DNA from: Citrus sinensis
Taxonomy: Eukaryota; Streptophyta; Magnoliopsida; Sapindales; Rutaceae
DNA length: 64,000 bases
Reading direction: 5' to 3'
Assembly (NCBI RefSeq): GCF_022201045.2
Contig: NC_068559.1
Coordinates: 28,279,501 to 28,343,500 of the forward strand
The notes beneath the pieces are model-generated. The model was not told the origin of the DNA. It saw only the letters and a program-made list of their open reading frames with translations, and did no database searches. Made by a program: the position numbers and the translations under genes. How positions within the stretch are numbered: position 1 is the stretch's first letter; the number at the start of each line of letters is the position of its first letter. Below, piece after piece: positions 50,100-61,331 of the stretch.

Positions 50100-51562
50100 T
50101 TGTTTGTGTGAAGATTTCTTATCTGGGATCTCTCTCTTTCTCTCTCTCAAAAAAATTAACATAAAACTCACTTTCTCTCTCTACAAGAAGAAGAGAATTC
50201 TTTTTTTTTTTTAAAAAAAAAAAAAACTCTTCTATGCTTCCTTTTGTGTTGAGGGAAAGAAAGAAAGAGACTGGCCCAGCAGATCGAAATCTTCTCCCAG
50301 ATGACGATCTAAGCTTTTTCAATGGTGTTGCAAAAATACCCACTTCTTTAACTATTGTTTTTTGTGAAAATTTTCAAGCTTTATTCACTTATTTATTTTT
50401 CGTTGATACCGCGAGTTTTGGAGTCTGAATTTTCCATCATGTGATTTTTATTTTTATTTTTAAATGATTGAATCTATGTTGGATTCTTAAACGAGAGGTG
50501 ATAAGAGGATGTGGGTCTGAGGTAAACTTTAATTTTTATTCTAATTAATTAATTTAATTTTACCTTATGCTGATTTATTAGTGTATTTAATCTGATGATT
50601 TAGCTAATTGGTTTATGCATTTCTTCTCTCAGTTCACCTATACACTTGCCTGTGTTTACTTCCTTCTTGTTTTGCTGGTTAATTATTTTATTTCTTGTTT
50701 TTCGATTAGTTTGATTGTAATTTTGATTTGATAGGTGATTATAGTTCTTGGTATGTTAGTTTCTCTTTATTAATATTTGCTAGCTTCTCGTCGGTGAAAC
50801 ATTGTAGTTGTATAGGATCTGTTCTGTTAACTTTTTGTTGCCAATTCGGCAATTTTTTTTTATTATGGTTTTTATTTATAGCTTGATAAATTCGTGGATA
50901 AAATTGTATTTATCTACTTATTTATTTATTTTCTGATAATAGGGTTTCTTAATTTTTTAGTGTGTCTGGAATTTTCTGCAAAACACAGGCTCAATTGTGG
51001 ATTTATAGAGATGTCAGAATTATATTGGTATAATTTTATCAATCACTATAATTGAGAGACTGATTGAATGAATTCAGTTTCTTGACCAATCATTGATGTT
51101 CTCAAGTAATGAAATGGCTTATTGGTTTAATAACTACTTTTAGCAGCATATAGTTACTGCATATCAATTAGTTTCTTGGTACTTTGCCGGACAACAAGGA
51201 ACATCAATCCTACTTCTCTGAGCTACATTTCATTGAATTCTATTATAATGAAGTTAGAATTGAATTAACTTCATACCATATTTTATCAGTAACTTTAGTC
51301 AATTTATCCGAGTTCCTTGTCTGGGAAATTTCCAAAATTCTTGTAGGAAATTTGCCGTCCTCTCATATGTTTCAGATTGTTGTTCACTTTTTTTTCCCCT
51401 CCCCAAAAAAAAAAAAAACTTATTGAGAATTGGAAGCTATATTACTAATTAAATTTCTCTCAGGGAAACTCATTTATTTATTCGATTTGTATAGTTGAGC
51501 ACTTCTATTATTGATCTCTGCCTTAATTTCACACAATAACAATTCTTATTTGATTACCAGGA
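50100..51562 (+). other. 5' leader and leader intron of the DUF863 gene
   Basis: A CT-rich stretch at about 50130-50190 suggests the transcript start region. A GAG/GTAAAC donor at 50520/50521 and a TTACCAG acceptor ending at 51560 define a likely 1.04-kb leader intron, leaving only two bases before the ATG at 51563. The presumed leader exon contains a 64-codon upstream frame (50234-50428, starts MLPFVLRERKKE). This was inferred without transcript data. Confidence 0.5.
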
Positions 51563-54500
51563 ATGGGAACAAAAGTGCAGTGTAAAAGCTACTTGCCAGG
51601 ATATTACTCAATGAGGGATCTTAATCAGGATTCTACTAGCTGGCCACTGTATTATGGAGATAAAACATTGACAAATGGGCAGTATTACAATGGTTTCTTG
51701 CCTAGGGCTGTTGCAGATTCTTATTCCGAGTATGACAAGGATGTAGTAAAGCGGACAATGCTTGAGCATGAGGCAATTTTTAAGGATCAGGTATGACTGT
51801 TAAAAGTTCGTGATCAGATGATTTTTCTTAAATCTATAAGAAGGTTATACTTGCTCTGATATTATTTAATTGAAGTCAGGTTGAATGTTGTCTGATTTTG
51901 CATCTGATTTGCTTTTTGCTCATTTGAATGTATTTCAATTCTTTATTTACAAAGGTATATGAACTTCACCGTCTGTACCGAATACAAATAGACTTGATGG
52001 ATGAAGTGAAAAGGAAAGAGCTGCACAAGAATCAAATGGCTGTTGAGTCATCATTGTCATCAAGCCCCTTGAACTCTCAGATTACATCTGAAGATGCTCG
52101 GAAATGGCAGATTCCCAGCTTCCCTTTGACAAACTCTGTCTGTGCTAGACCGTCAATTTCAGGCATCGAAGACATTCATTCTCCTCTGAGTTCCATTAAA
52201 GGAAGCAGCACACAAGTTCGCCCTTTACCTTTTCAAAATGGTGGTAGTTCTAAGGAGGTTGAATTGCTGGATTCCAGACCCTCAAAGGTTCGAAGAAAGA
52301 TGATCGATCTTCAACTTCCAGCGGATGCTTACATTGACACTGAAGAAGAGGCACATTGTAGGGACGAAACAAAATCAGCCACATCAAGTTATCTTCCGAA
52401 TGGAAGTCAGAAAATTGCAGCTGAGAGTGGTGTAAAGTTGTATGTTGGGGACAGTGAGAATATTGGTTGTCAGAAAGAGGTCTTGAGATCTGATTCATAT
52501 TTAAGCAGAACAAATGGTTTGGCTGACTTGAATGAGCCTATTCCAACTGAAGAAACAAATACTTCCGGATATCTTGATCTGCTAGGTTGTGCCCCCACTG
52601 ATAGGGAGACTAAAGATCATGAACTATCTGCTAAATTAAAGTCACAGCTTCCACGTTTGCTCAAGGAAGTTTCTAGGAACTCACATCTTGAAAGCAGTAA
52701 TGGGAGTTCAAAGAATCGACATTTGCAGAATAATGAAAATGGTAGAGGGTGGTTTTCCCCTATGTTTGAAGCAGGTAATGATTTTTCATATAGTTCCAGT
52801 TAAATACCTTGGTTGTTCGCATTTGGAACTTGCATTTTCAACTTCTTGTAAAGTAGATACAGAATGCATGTCCTGCTTGCTCTTTAGTATCTTGTTTCAT
52901 GGGAGTGAGGCTAACCATAATACTTTGGTTGTAGTTTTGTAAGGAAACTAGATTCTGCTATGTTCATTTATTTCTCATACAGACTAGCTCATGGACAAAT
53001 CTTCCTGGCCTTTAATTGACCTGACTAAATAATTGTTAACTTTTCTGCATTTACGTCCTATGGGACTGTTGCTGTTAGTTCTGGTCTTTTAATGTGGATA
53101 GTGCTGTCTTTTTAAACAGGCCCCAGTAAGTCTGTTTCTCAAGGTCTTCAAAATGAAAAGTCTCCTATATCATCACAGCCAATACAAGTTCTGTTTAACA
53201 AAGCTCAGGAGCATCCTCCTTTCTTGCTAACTGATCAAAGCAAGGTGGACCTATGGAGAGAGAGGACAATTCATGGTTTAGAGGTCTCAGAAAAAAATCG
53301 TGATATCTCAAACAATAACCTTCCTGAATCAATTGTAGCTTCCAGTATACCCAGTTCATATCCTGTTGCTTCTTCCTCTGATTTGTTCAACTCTTGGTCT
53401 CACTCGGCTTCAACTTGGGAAAAACCCCGTAGTTGCTTAAATGAGAAGTCAATATCAGTCCAAACACTCCCATTTTTGAACTCATCCGATACATTGACTC
53501 GGAATTCTCATACATCAGCTCAGTCCTATGGGATCTTTGGAGATGGGTGGCATCTTAACAGAAATTCTAGACCTAACTTAAGTTTAGAAAGTGAATTGCC
53601 AAAGCAAAATGGATTTTACCAACGGTCTTCATCAGGCTCCAAGGAGCCTCTGGTTCCAGTCCCTTCAATTAGCTACAATTATGTGAATTATGGCAATAAT
53701 AATCATTTTGCCTCTGAAAATGTCATCACTCATGGTTCTGCAAAGCTCTGCAATGGTTCAAGTAGCACGGACATGAAGGCTGCAAAAGATGTGAGTTTGA
53801 ATGTGGTCCTTTCAAACAGACTTCAGGATTCAGTTCCACAAAGAAATGTTGAAGTCGAAGATGAAGGAAGGAAGCAAGAGGACCCCGTTGCAATTCTGCC
53901 TTGGCTAAGGGCTAAGCCTTATAGTAAGAACGAGGGCACTAATACTGAGAGGGATTTGAATGCAGGGGACTTGAGTTTCTTGCAATCTTCTCTGAATCAA
54001 TCAGTGAATAAAAATGAAACTGGGAGCAGCCAAATGTTTGCTCAGAAGTTGAAGTCAGGATCGGGTTCTAATAATGTTGAGGCCAGCAGGGTTGAAAGAA
54101 ATGACTTTTCGAGTAGTGGGAAAATTCTTGGGTTTCCTTTTCTCGAGAAGCCTCACATTTCTGCGAATGAATCTTCATCTCTTACCTCCCCATCTGTGTC
54201 CGTTCCTCCCACATCTGAAGTAGAAGTTGAAGAAAACAAGAAAAATAGAGTACTTGATATTAACTTGCCTTTTGATGCTGCAGTTCCTGACTTGAGCCAA
54301 CAAGGTGCAACAGAAGCACTGGTGCTCATTGAGAAGAAATCAGATGTAAGGGTTGCCGGTTTCAGACATGAAATTGATTTAAACTCGTGTGTGAGCGAGG
54401 ATGAAGCTTCATTCACGCCAGCTGCTCCGAGCTCCAATGTGAAGACTTCTGGGATAGATTTGGAAGCACCCATAGTTCCAGAGACCGAGGAGATGGTCAT

Positions 54501-55314
54501 TTCCGGAGAAGAATCTCCAGAAAAGGCACTGAAAGTACCTCTGCAGCAACGCAAAACTGAGCTGGTGCATGATGATGATGTTTCAAGGGCAGCGGCAGAG
54601 GCAATAGTTTGGATCTCATCATCTGCTTCCCAAATTCGTTTAGATGATGCCACATGCAATTCATCTGAAGCTTCAATAAAGGACCCGCTTAATTGGTTTG
54701 TCGAGATAATTTCATCTTGTGGGGATGATATTATGAGAAAGTTTGATGCAGCTTTGAGAGGCAAAGATGGTGAGGATAATGGGGATTCTTCCTCTGAAGA
54801 GTTAGATTATTTTGAGTCCATGACATTGAAATTGACAGAGACCAAGGAAGAAGATTACATGCCGCAGCCTCTGGTTCCAGAAAACCTTAAATTTGAAGAA
54901 ACAGGAACCACCGTATTACCAAATAGACCCCGAAAGGGCCAGGCAAGGAGAGGGAGGCAGCGGAGGGACTTCCAAAGGGACATCCTTCCGGGCCTTGCTT
55001 CTTTATCGAGGCACGAGGTAACTGAAGATCTTCAGACATTTGGAGGGATGATGAGAGCTACGGGTCATTCATGGTCCGCATTGACAAGAAGGAACTCCAC
55101 TAGAAATGGATCAGCAAGGGGGAGGCGGCGTGCTGTAGTTAGTCCCCCACCCCCCACACCAGCAACCATAGCTTGCAGTCCACTGGTGCAGCAGCTTGTT
55201 AATATTGAAGTGGTGGCACTGGATGATAAAAGCCTAACAGGATGGGGTAAAACAACTAGAAGGCCTCGTCGCCAAAGATGCCCTGCAGGTAATCCTCCAG
55301 CTCTATTAACGTAA
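51563..55314 (+). CDS. DUF863 family plant nuclear-type protein
   Basis: Three coding exons (51563-51790, 51955-52774, 53120-55314) give 1080 residues. The N-terminal block is the most conserved part of the family: MGTKVQCKSYLPGYYSMRDL, then KRTMLEHEAIFKDQVYELHR and LYRIQIDLMDEVKRKEL, a likely helical coiled segment. The middle is serine- and asparagine-rich and probably disordered. Repeated short motifs of the ADLNEPI / VLDINLPFD / HEIDLNSC kind (DLN-type) resemble EAR-like repressor motifs. A second conserved region near the C-terminus has DDVSRAAAEAIVWISS, LDYFESMTLKLTE, the basic RPRKGQARRGRQRRDFQRD and a WSALTRRNSTRNG stretch. No catalytic domain is known. Function is unknown, and a nuclear regulatory role is inferred from the basic and EAR-like motifs. 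It resembles At1g69360 and At1g13940. Confidence 0.92.
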
Positions 55315-55317
55315 TAA

Positions 55318-57123
55318 CGGGAAGTAGGATCCAAATTTTATCATTTGAACATTCTATAGAGGGAAGTAGGGAGTTGTTTCCATGGCTTTGAGGAGTGATG
55401 CTTATTGTAAGACATGGGGATTGTCCTTGTACATTCCATAGCCCATAAATTCGGGTTCTCTTAATTATCTGTCTGTCTTTGGGTGGTTACAGACTTTGTA
55501 TTATTCATAAATAATGTTGAATGATTTCTTTTCGGGATATATATTTAGCTTTTGTATCAAATTTATGTTCGAAGGGAGCATTATTTACATTTTGAGGACA
55601 GGGTTTTGATCCCTTTTTTGTTTTTGTTTTTTTTTTTGGGACCATGAATTAAAGGAAAATGGGTAAGGAACCTGGAACCGAATAGTTAAGTTTGAAATTA
55701 AAAACAGCGTTAGGGCAAGGTGAAATCGTGTATGTTGTCCTGCTCAAGTGAGCAAGCATCAAAAGGAGCTAAGGAAAGTGTGCGACATGAAAGAGGCAAC
55801 AAAAGCAGCATCCAGATGACGCAATTGTGAAGGAATCTCACCTAAAAATGTAGTGAAATGATAAGGCCACACAACACACTCAATGATAACACGCTAAGAA
55901 TATTTCAGGATCAGGGCAAGCCAAGGTTGATCAACCCATCCATCAAATGGGGTTAAAAATTTGATGATTTGACGGGGGGCATGGTCTGTGCACCTGCACA
56001 CGTAACACAAGGCAGTGTGTTGCTCGTAATAGGGTTTGATTGTCATAAAGAGCTTTTAATTCGTTGTCTCTGTGCTTTTGTTCAGAAATGTGGCAACTGT
56101 CTGGCTCTGCTTGTCCCACCTATGCTTTTATTATAATTGAAGGTAATATTCTTCTTCGTAAATAATAATAATTGTTTTAAAAAATCAGACAAGTTGCTTT
56201 TCGAACCACAAAATTACGGAAAGGACCACAAGATCAACTATTATTTATACGTAAGTGTAATAATTCAACTTAGTCTGGACTCTGGAGTGGTAAGAAGGGC
56301 ACCATTCAGGTTTCAAGATTTGTCTCAATAGGCATCTAAATCTATTTTTCTGTTCTTTTTTTAAGAAATGGATCTAAACCTTCTCTTGTTGTTGGTGAAT
56401 TTTATTTATTTGAATAGAGATAAAAAAAAAAAAAACTTCAATATTGATGCATAACTTTGATATACTTACTGGAATGGGACAGAAGGTTGAATTATAAAAC
56501 AACATTGGGTATCTTTTTCATTTTGAAATAAGATTGTAAAATTCAGAGAGAGAAAAAAAAAAACGAGATGAGAATGTGGTTTTCGCACGCGAGGGGAAAG
56601 CGCGTGGGGGTGGGACCGAGACTGGGAAGATCTATCTATGTATCATTTTTGTACGCAGAGGGGCGGGAAAGAGCACAAAACACAAGTGTCCGTGTCGGTG
56701 TCTGGAGACTGATGAGTTGAGGAGGGAGGGAGTTTGATTCGCTTGTACAAATCTCTCCGGTCATAGTCATATGATATAAATAGGTCTAGTAGATACTCAA
56801 TCAACCAATCAAATTCAACCAAAAGTCTCGCTTCTTTTATTTATTTATTTATTTTATTTTATTTGCTATTTTTTAATCATGCAAAAAGCAAAGGCCTCAC
56901 CCACCCACGCACTTTGCTTTAGCGCGACTCCTCACTAGTCTGTCCTTTTCTTGGCCTTTTTCCATACGCTTGTTTTCTTACTTTTTGTAGTTCTTTTGGA
57001 CTGACTTTATTTGCGCTTTTGACCCCTTCCTCTTTTATTTATTTGTTCTATCCATATCTTTCATTGTTTTTATTATTATTACTTTTTTAATTTGAGAATA
57101 TCTTCTTTCATGATTAGTTTTAC
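55318..57123. other. Spacer 3' of DUF863, with a GC-rich promoter-like island
   Basis: The first 250 bp are probably 3' untranslated sequence. At about 56570-56770 the sequence turns unusually GC- and CpG-rich for this window (GCACGCGAGG, AAGCGCGTGGGGG, GGGGCGGGAAAG), and TATAAATA follows at 56775-56782 on the + strand. No convincing frame lies downstream before the PPR gene at 58179. It may be the promoter of a noncoding RNA. Confidence 0.35.
56775..56782 (+). promoter_or_regulatory. TATA-like motif after a GC-rich island
   Basis: TATAAATA directly follows a CpG-rich stretch. No coding region follows within 1 kb, so any transcript would be noncoding or have a long leader. Confidence 0.35.
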
Positions 57124-57448
57124 GGTTAATTTCTGCCTGCACCTATAAGTTTCGATGAATATCAGTACAAACCTTGACGTTGTCAAATAGTGTCTAACTA
57201 TCAAATATTATTGTTGATGTTAAAAAAAAAAAAGAAAAAGAAAAGAAAGACAAAGTATTCAATTTTGTTATATTTGAATTCAATTTAAATAAAAACAAAG
57301 GGGTTAATTTTTGCCCACTCCCATAAGTTCCGACAAACTGTTAATGCACATCCTTATTTCCTTTAAATTACGTAACGGTAATTGTCGAAACTTTTGAGCA
57401 TACATTGATATTTGTTGAAACTTTTGGGCGTAGGCGGAAATTATGTCC
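57124..57448. repeat. Probable rearranged MITE with inverted and direct copies
   Basis: The left part (GGTTAATTTCTGCCTGCACC, then TATAAGTTTCGATGAATATCAG) recurs as a direct copy from about 57302 (GTTAATTTTTGCCCACTCCC, then ATAAGTTCCGACAAA). The right end is an inverted copy (complement GGACATAATTTCCGCCTACG, then CCCAAAAGTTTCAACAAATATCA). This looks like one MITE partly duplicated or nested in a relative. No clear target duplication was found. Confidence 0.55.
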
Positions 57449-58178
57449 ATTGCCCATTCATTCGGTTCTTGGGGAATTTTCATTTATGTCCTTGGGCTTA
57501 AAATAGTAGAATATTACCTTGGATATATTGTCTTACCTCCGCAGAGGCTTGAGAATCAAGTATTTGAATATTGGGACATAACGATATTTCACTTTGGGTA
57601 TCTTATGTCGGCATCCCTCTATATTGAAGTATTTTTTTTTATAATCACACGATTAAAATTATAATATATTTTTTATAATTTATCACTTAACATATATAAT
57701 TCGTATTCTATTTTAAAATAAATTCAAAATAATCATAGTCTTATTTAACACCGTAAAAGGTCATTGCTTAACAATATTTCAAAATAAATTTTTAATCAGC
57801 CTTGGGTACATACCATCTCATCAAATCATTAAATGAACAATGTCACGTCAGTTAAAGATACATAAATTTAATAATTGTAAAGTCATAATTATTCTTCAAT
57901 TTTTTTTTAGACAAGTTATTATTATTATTCTTCAACTTAAAAAAAACACACAGTTACCACCATGATTAATAAAGAAAAACACAATTGTACTTGGATTTGG
58001 GGGTCCACCAAGCCAAACCTATTTGACAATTGTGGACAGAGATATGTTTGCCTCACATTCTTTTAATCAAAATTTGGCGGCACGACTACTACTACTCTTC
58101 TTCTTCTTCTTCTTCTTCTTCTTCAAAATAAACAACAAGGAAGTGACAGAAATCAAATGAAAAAACCCGAAAGACATA
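57449..58178. other. Promoter region of the + strand PPR gene
   Basis: AT-rich and without a gene. It ends in an (ACT)4 run (58085-58096) followed by a (TTC)9 run (58098-58124), which lie in the probable leader. Confidence 0.45.
58098..58124. repeat. (TTC)9 microsatellite in a PPR gene leader
   Basis: A 27-bp TTC run lies 54 bp upstream of the PPR ATG. CT/TTC tracts in plant leaders often vary in length between accessions. Confidence 0.9.
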
Positions 58179-60308
58179 ATGAAACTGATCTCTCTCTTGC
58201 AAAGGCACGTATCTCGTACCAAAAAACCGAAATTGCAACTAAGATTTCTCTCTTACACAAACCAGCAAACACCAACACAACATGAACTCGATCAAACTTT
58301 CGCTTCGTTTCACTCTCTCCCTTCAATCCCATGTCTCAATCTTCTGGGTCTTTGCAAAAGCACCGGTTCTCTCAAGGCATTTCACGCGTTGTTAATTGTA
58401 GATGGCCTAACGAATGACAAATGTAATACTAAACTTGTTAGTATGTACGGTTCTTTTGGGCACGTAAAGTATGCCCGATCCGTGTTTGATTCAATGCCTA
58501 ACCCAGACTTCTATTCGTTTCAGGTTATGATAAGATGGTATTTTCTGAATGATTTGTACAAAGACATAGTGGAGTTTTATAAGTGTATGAGAAAACGCCT
58601 GAAAGAGCATGATAATTTTGTATTTTCGAAAGTGTTGAAGGCGTGTTGTGAACTGCGAGATATTGATGAGGGGATGAAGGTACATTGTGAAATTGTCAAA
58701 GTAGGAGGTCCTGATAGTTTTGTGTTGACGGGTCTTGTTGATATGTATGCTAAGTGCAGAGATATTGGGTCTTCTCGTCAAGTATTTGATGAAACGCTCG
58801 ATAAAAATGTGGTTTCATGGACTTCTATGATTGCGGGTTATGTTCAGAATGATTGTGCACAGGAAGGATTGGTTTTGTTTAATCGGATGAGAGAAGGGTT
58901 TGTTGAAGGCAATCAAATTACATTAGGGAGCTTGGTTACTGCCTGTGCAAAGTTAAGAGCTTTGCATCAGGGAAAGTGGCTTCACGGTTATATTCTTAAA
59001 ATTGGTATTGAGATTAATTCTCACTTGGTGACGGCACTTTTAGATATGTATGTCAAGTGTGGAAATATTAGAGATGCTAGGTCGGTATTTGATGAGCTTT
59101 GTAGTATTGATCTCGTGTCATGGACAGCTATGATTGTTGGGTATACTCAAAGTGGCTACCCTGACAAGGCTTTAAAATTGTTTACGGATAAGAAATGGGC
59201 TGATTTCTTTCCTAATCATGTAACCATTGCAAGCGTGCTCTCAGCAAGTGCACAGCTGGGCAATTTGAATATGGGAAGGATGGTACATAGTCTTGGGATT
59301 AGGCTTGGGCTAGAGGATTATACAGTGATAAATGCTCTGGTGGACATGTATGCCAAGTGCCATGTGATTGCAGATGCCCGGTACATATTCGAGACAACTT
59401 CAGAAAAGGATGTAATTGCCTGGAATTCCATTATATCTGGGTATTCCCAAAATGGGCCTGCTTACGCATCACTTGAGCTGTTTCATCAAATGAGATTAGA
59501 CGACAATGTCTCACCTGATGCAGTCACATTGGTGAGTGTCATTTCAGCTTGTGCTTCACTTGGTGCGGTCCAAGTTGGTTCCTCTCTTCATGCATACTCT
59601 ACAAAACAGGGCCTGCTATCATCTAATGTGTATGTAGGGACCGCGCTTCTAAACTTTTATGCCAAATGTGGGGATGCTCAATCTGCTCGAATGGTTTTTG
59701 ATGCCATGCGAGAGAAAAACACTGTAACATGGAGTGCAATGATCGGTGGCTATGGAATGCAAGGAGATGGTGGTGGGTCCCTTGCACTTTTCAGTGACAT
59801 GTTGAACGAAGAAGTGCAGCCCAATGAAGTAATCTTTACAACAATTTTGTCCGCCTGTAGTCACACTGGGATGGTTGGAGAGGGCTGGAAATGTTTCTAC
59901 TCAATGTGCCGGGACTTTAAATTCGTGCCTTCCATGAAGCATTATGTGTGTATGGTGGATCTATTAGCTCGTGCTGGGAGGCTTGAAGAAGCCTTGGAAT
60001 TTATGGAGAATATGCCTATTGAACCTGATGTTAGTTTGTTTGGAGCTTTTCTCCATGGATGCGGACTGTATTCAAGATTTGATCTTGGAGAGGTGATGAT
60101 TAAGAAAATGCTAGAGCTACATCCTGATAAAGCTTGTTACTATGTGCTCGTGTCTAACTTGTATGCTTCGGATGGAAGATGGATTCGGGTCAATCAGGTG
60201 AGAGAATTGATGAAGCAGAGAGGTTTGAGCAAGTCCCCTGGCTGCAGCCTGGTGGATTTGGATAATGCAAACGATTTCTCATTCTCTAGGGTGGTATCTC
60301 TTGCTTAG
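58179..60308 (+). CDS. PLS-class PPR protein, E subgroup (At2g03380-like)
   Basis: An intronless 709-residue frame. The N-terminus (MKLISLLQRHVSRTKKPKLQ, then LRFLSY) is basic, amphipathic and free of acids, a mitochondrial presequence. PLS-type pentatricopeptide repeats follow to about residue 620, with the recurrent signatures LVDMYAKCRDIGSSRQVFDE, VVSWTSMIAGYVQND, LLDMYVKCGNIRDARSVFDE and HYVCMVDLLARAGRLEEALE. The tail (YYVLVSNLYASDGRWIRVNQ, LMKQRGLSKSPGCSLV) is an E motif, and there is no DYW deaminase domain. Such proteins bind organelle RNA one base per repeat and usually specify C-to-U editing sites, recruiting a separate deaminase. The target is unknown. It strongly resembles Arabidopsis At2g03380. 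It is tail to tail with another PPR gene. Confidence 0.95.
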   Translation: MKLISLLQRHVSRTKKPKLQLRFLSYTNQQTPTQHELDQTFASFHSLPSIPCLNLLGLCKSTGSLKAFHALLIVDGLTNDKCNTKLVSMYGSFGHVKYARSVFDSMPNPDFYSFQVMIRWYFLNDLYKDIVEFYKCMRKRLKEHDNFVFSKVLKACCELRDIDEGMKVHCEIVKVGGPDSFVLTGLVDMYAKCRDIGSSRQVFDETLDKNVVSWTSMIAGYVQNDCAQEGLVLFNRMREGFVEGNQITLGSLVTACAKLRALHQGKWLHGYILKIGIEINSHLVTALLDMYVKCGNIRDARSVFDELCSIDLVSWTAMIVGYTQSGYPDKALKLFTDKKWADFFPNHVTIASVLSASAQLGNLNMGRMVHSLGIRLGLEDYTVINALVDMYAKCHVIADARYIFETTSEKDVIAWNSIISGYSQNGPAYASLELFHQMRLDDNVSPDAVTLVSVISACASLGAVQVGSSLHAYSTKQGLLSSNVYVGTALLNFYAKCGDAQSARMVFDAMREKNTVTWSAMIGGYGMQGDGGGSLALFSDMLNEEVQPNEVIFTTILSACSHTGMVGEGWKCFYSMCRDFKFVPSMKHYVCMVDLLARAGRLEEALEFMENMPIEPDVSLFGAFLHGCGLYSRFDLGEVMIKKMLELHPDKACYYVLVSNLYASDGRWIRVNQVRELMKQRGLSKSPGCSLVDLDNANDFSFSRVVSLA

Positions 60309-61331
60309 TTGCAGTCAGTGGAACTTGAAGTAACCAGGCATTGGAACCAAAGCTACCACAAGAAGCCTAATTCTGCTACAAATTTGCATGACGGAACCTT
60401 GGTCCTTGTGGAAAGTATCTTCGATAATGATTCAACCCTGTTTACCTGGAATGCCTTAGAGATTTATACCAGGAAGCTTTGCTAGGAATATCAGTTGAAA
60501 GGATGACTGTTGGACTGCAGCTCAGTCACTGAATCCATAGTATCAAAGAATTATCGTCCTGCAATATCCTGTGAAGTCCTTGTGCTCCTCTATTATGAAC
60601 ATGAAGAACTTCCCGGCATTATTTGATCATTAAAGATGACCCTGAAGAGTTATCTTAAAGACCATGCACTCCATGAGTTTAAGAAAGCTCATGCCTCATG
60701 TTATAGGGGGCTCACTCCAGTTGCCCAACATGAGTTTATGAGTTGGTAAATCTATGTGCATTCCAGTAAATGGTGAAGGCTGATAAGATGGTATGCTGAT
60801 TTGCAATTATACTGATTCAGTGAAAAATTGAGTAAATATTTACACGAGGGATTTCGGAAGGAGGGAGGGCGTTTTTTTGGAGGGAAGGCCATATCGTGTA
60901 CATTATTCAGAGATACACACAAGTGCGCGTGCGCACACATTTTTTTCCCCCCTATTAATTGTACCGTATAATAATGAAATCCTGAGAGTTAGGAGTTGGC
61001 TAAGATCAAATTGAGCACTATTTTAATTTATCTAATTTTATTTCTCTTTTTCCTCTTGTATATGGGATGTTTTTACAAAGGTAGACCTGTTCTGTGATCT
61101 TGCCAAGGCTAAAGTATGTAAATGCACTGCTGAATCCGAACAACTTAATCAGCCAAGCCAATGGAAGTTGCTACTCCTTATTGTGTGGATTTGAGATGAC
61201 AACCATCAAAAGAAACGAGGAGGTACTACGAAATGTATGAAATGAGTGATAAATTTTTTCAAAAATAGGAGAATATGTACATTTCTGATTACATATGAGA
61301 TGTCTCACCAGCTCTAAATTGACTTATCAAG
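60309..61331. other. Tail-to-tail spacer between two PPR genes
   Basis: It holds two 3' untranslated regions. A short alternating purine-pyrimidine tract (GTGCGCGTGCGCACACAT, about 60923-60940) could adopt Z-DNA. No gene is seen. Confidence 0.45.

Noticed and set aside
54153-54764. 203-codon frame antisense to the DUF863 gene
   Set aside because: It lies wholly inside a well-supported exon on the other strand, and its serine-rich content mirrors the sense codons.
60923-60940. Z-DNA-prone alternating tract
   Set aside because: It is only 18 bp long in a 3' spacer, common by chance, and shows no associated feature.
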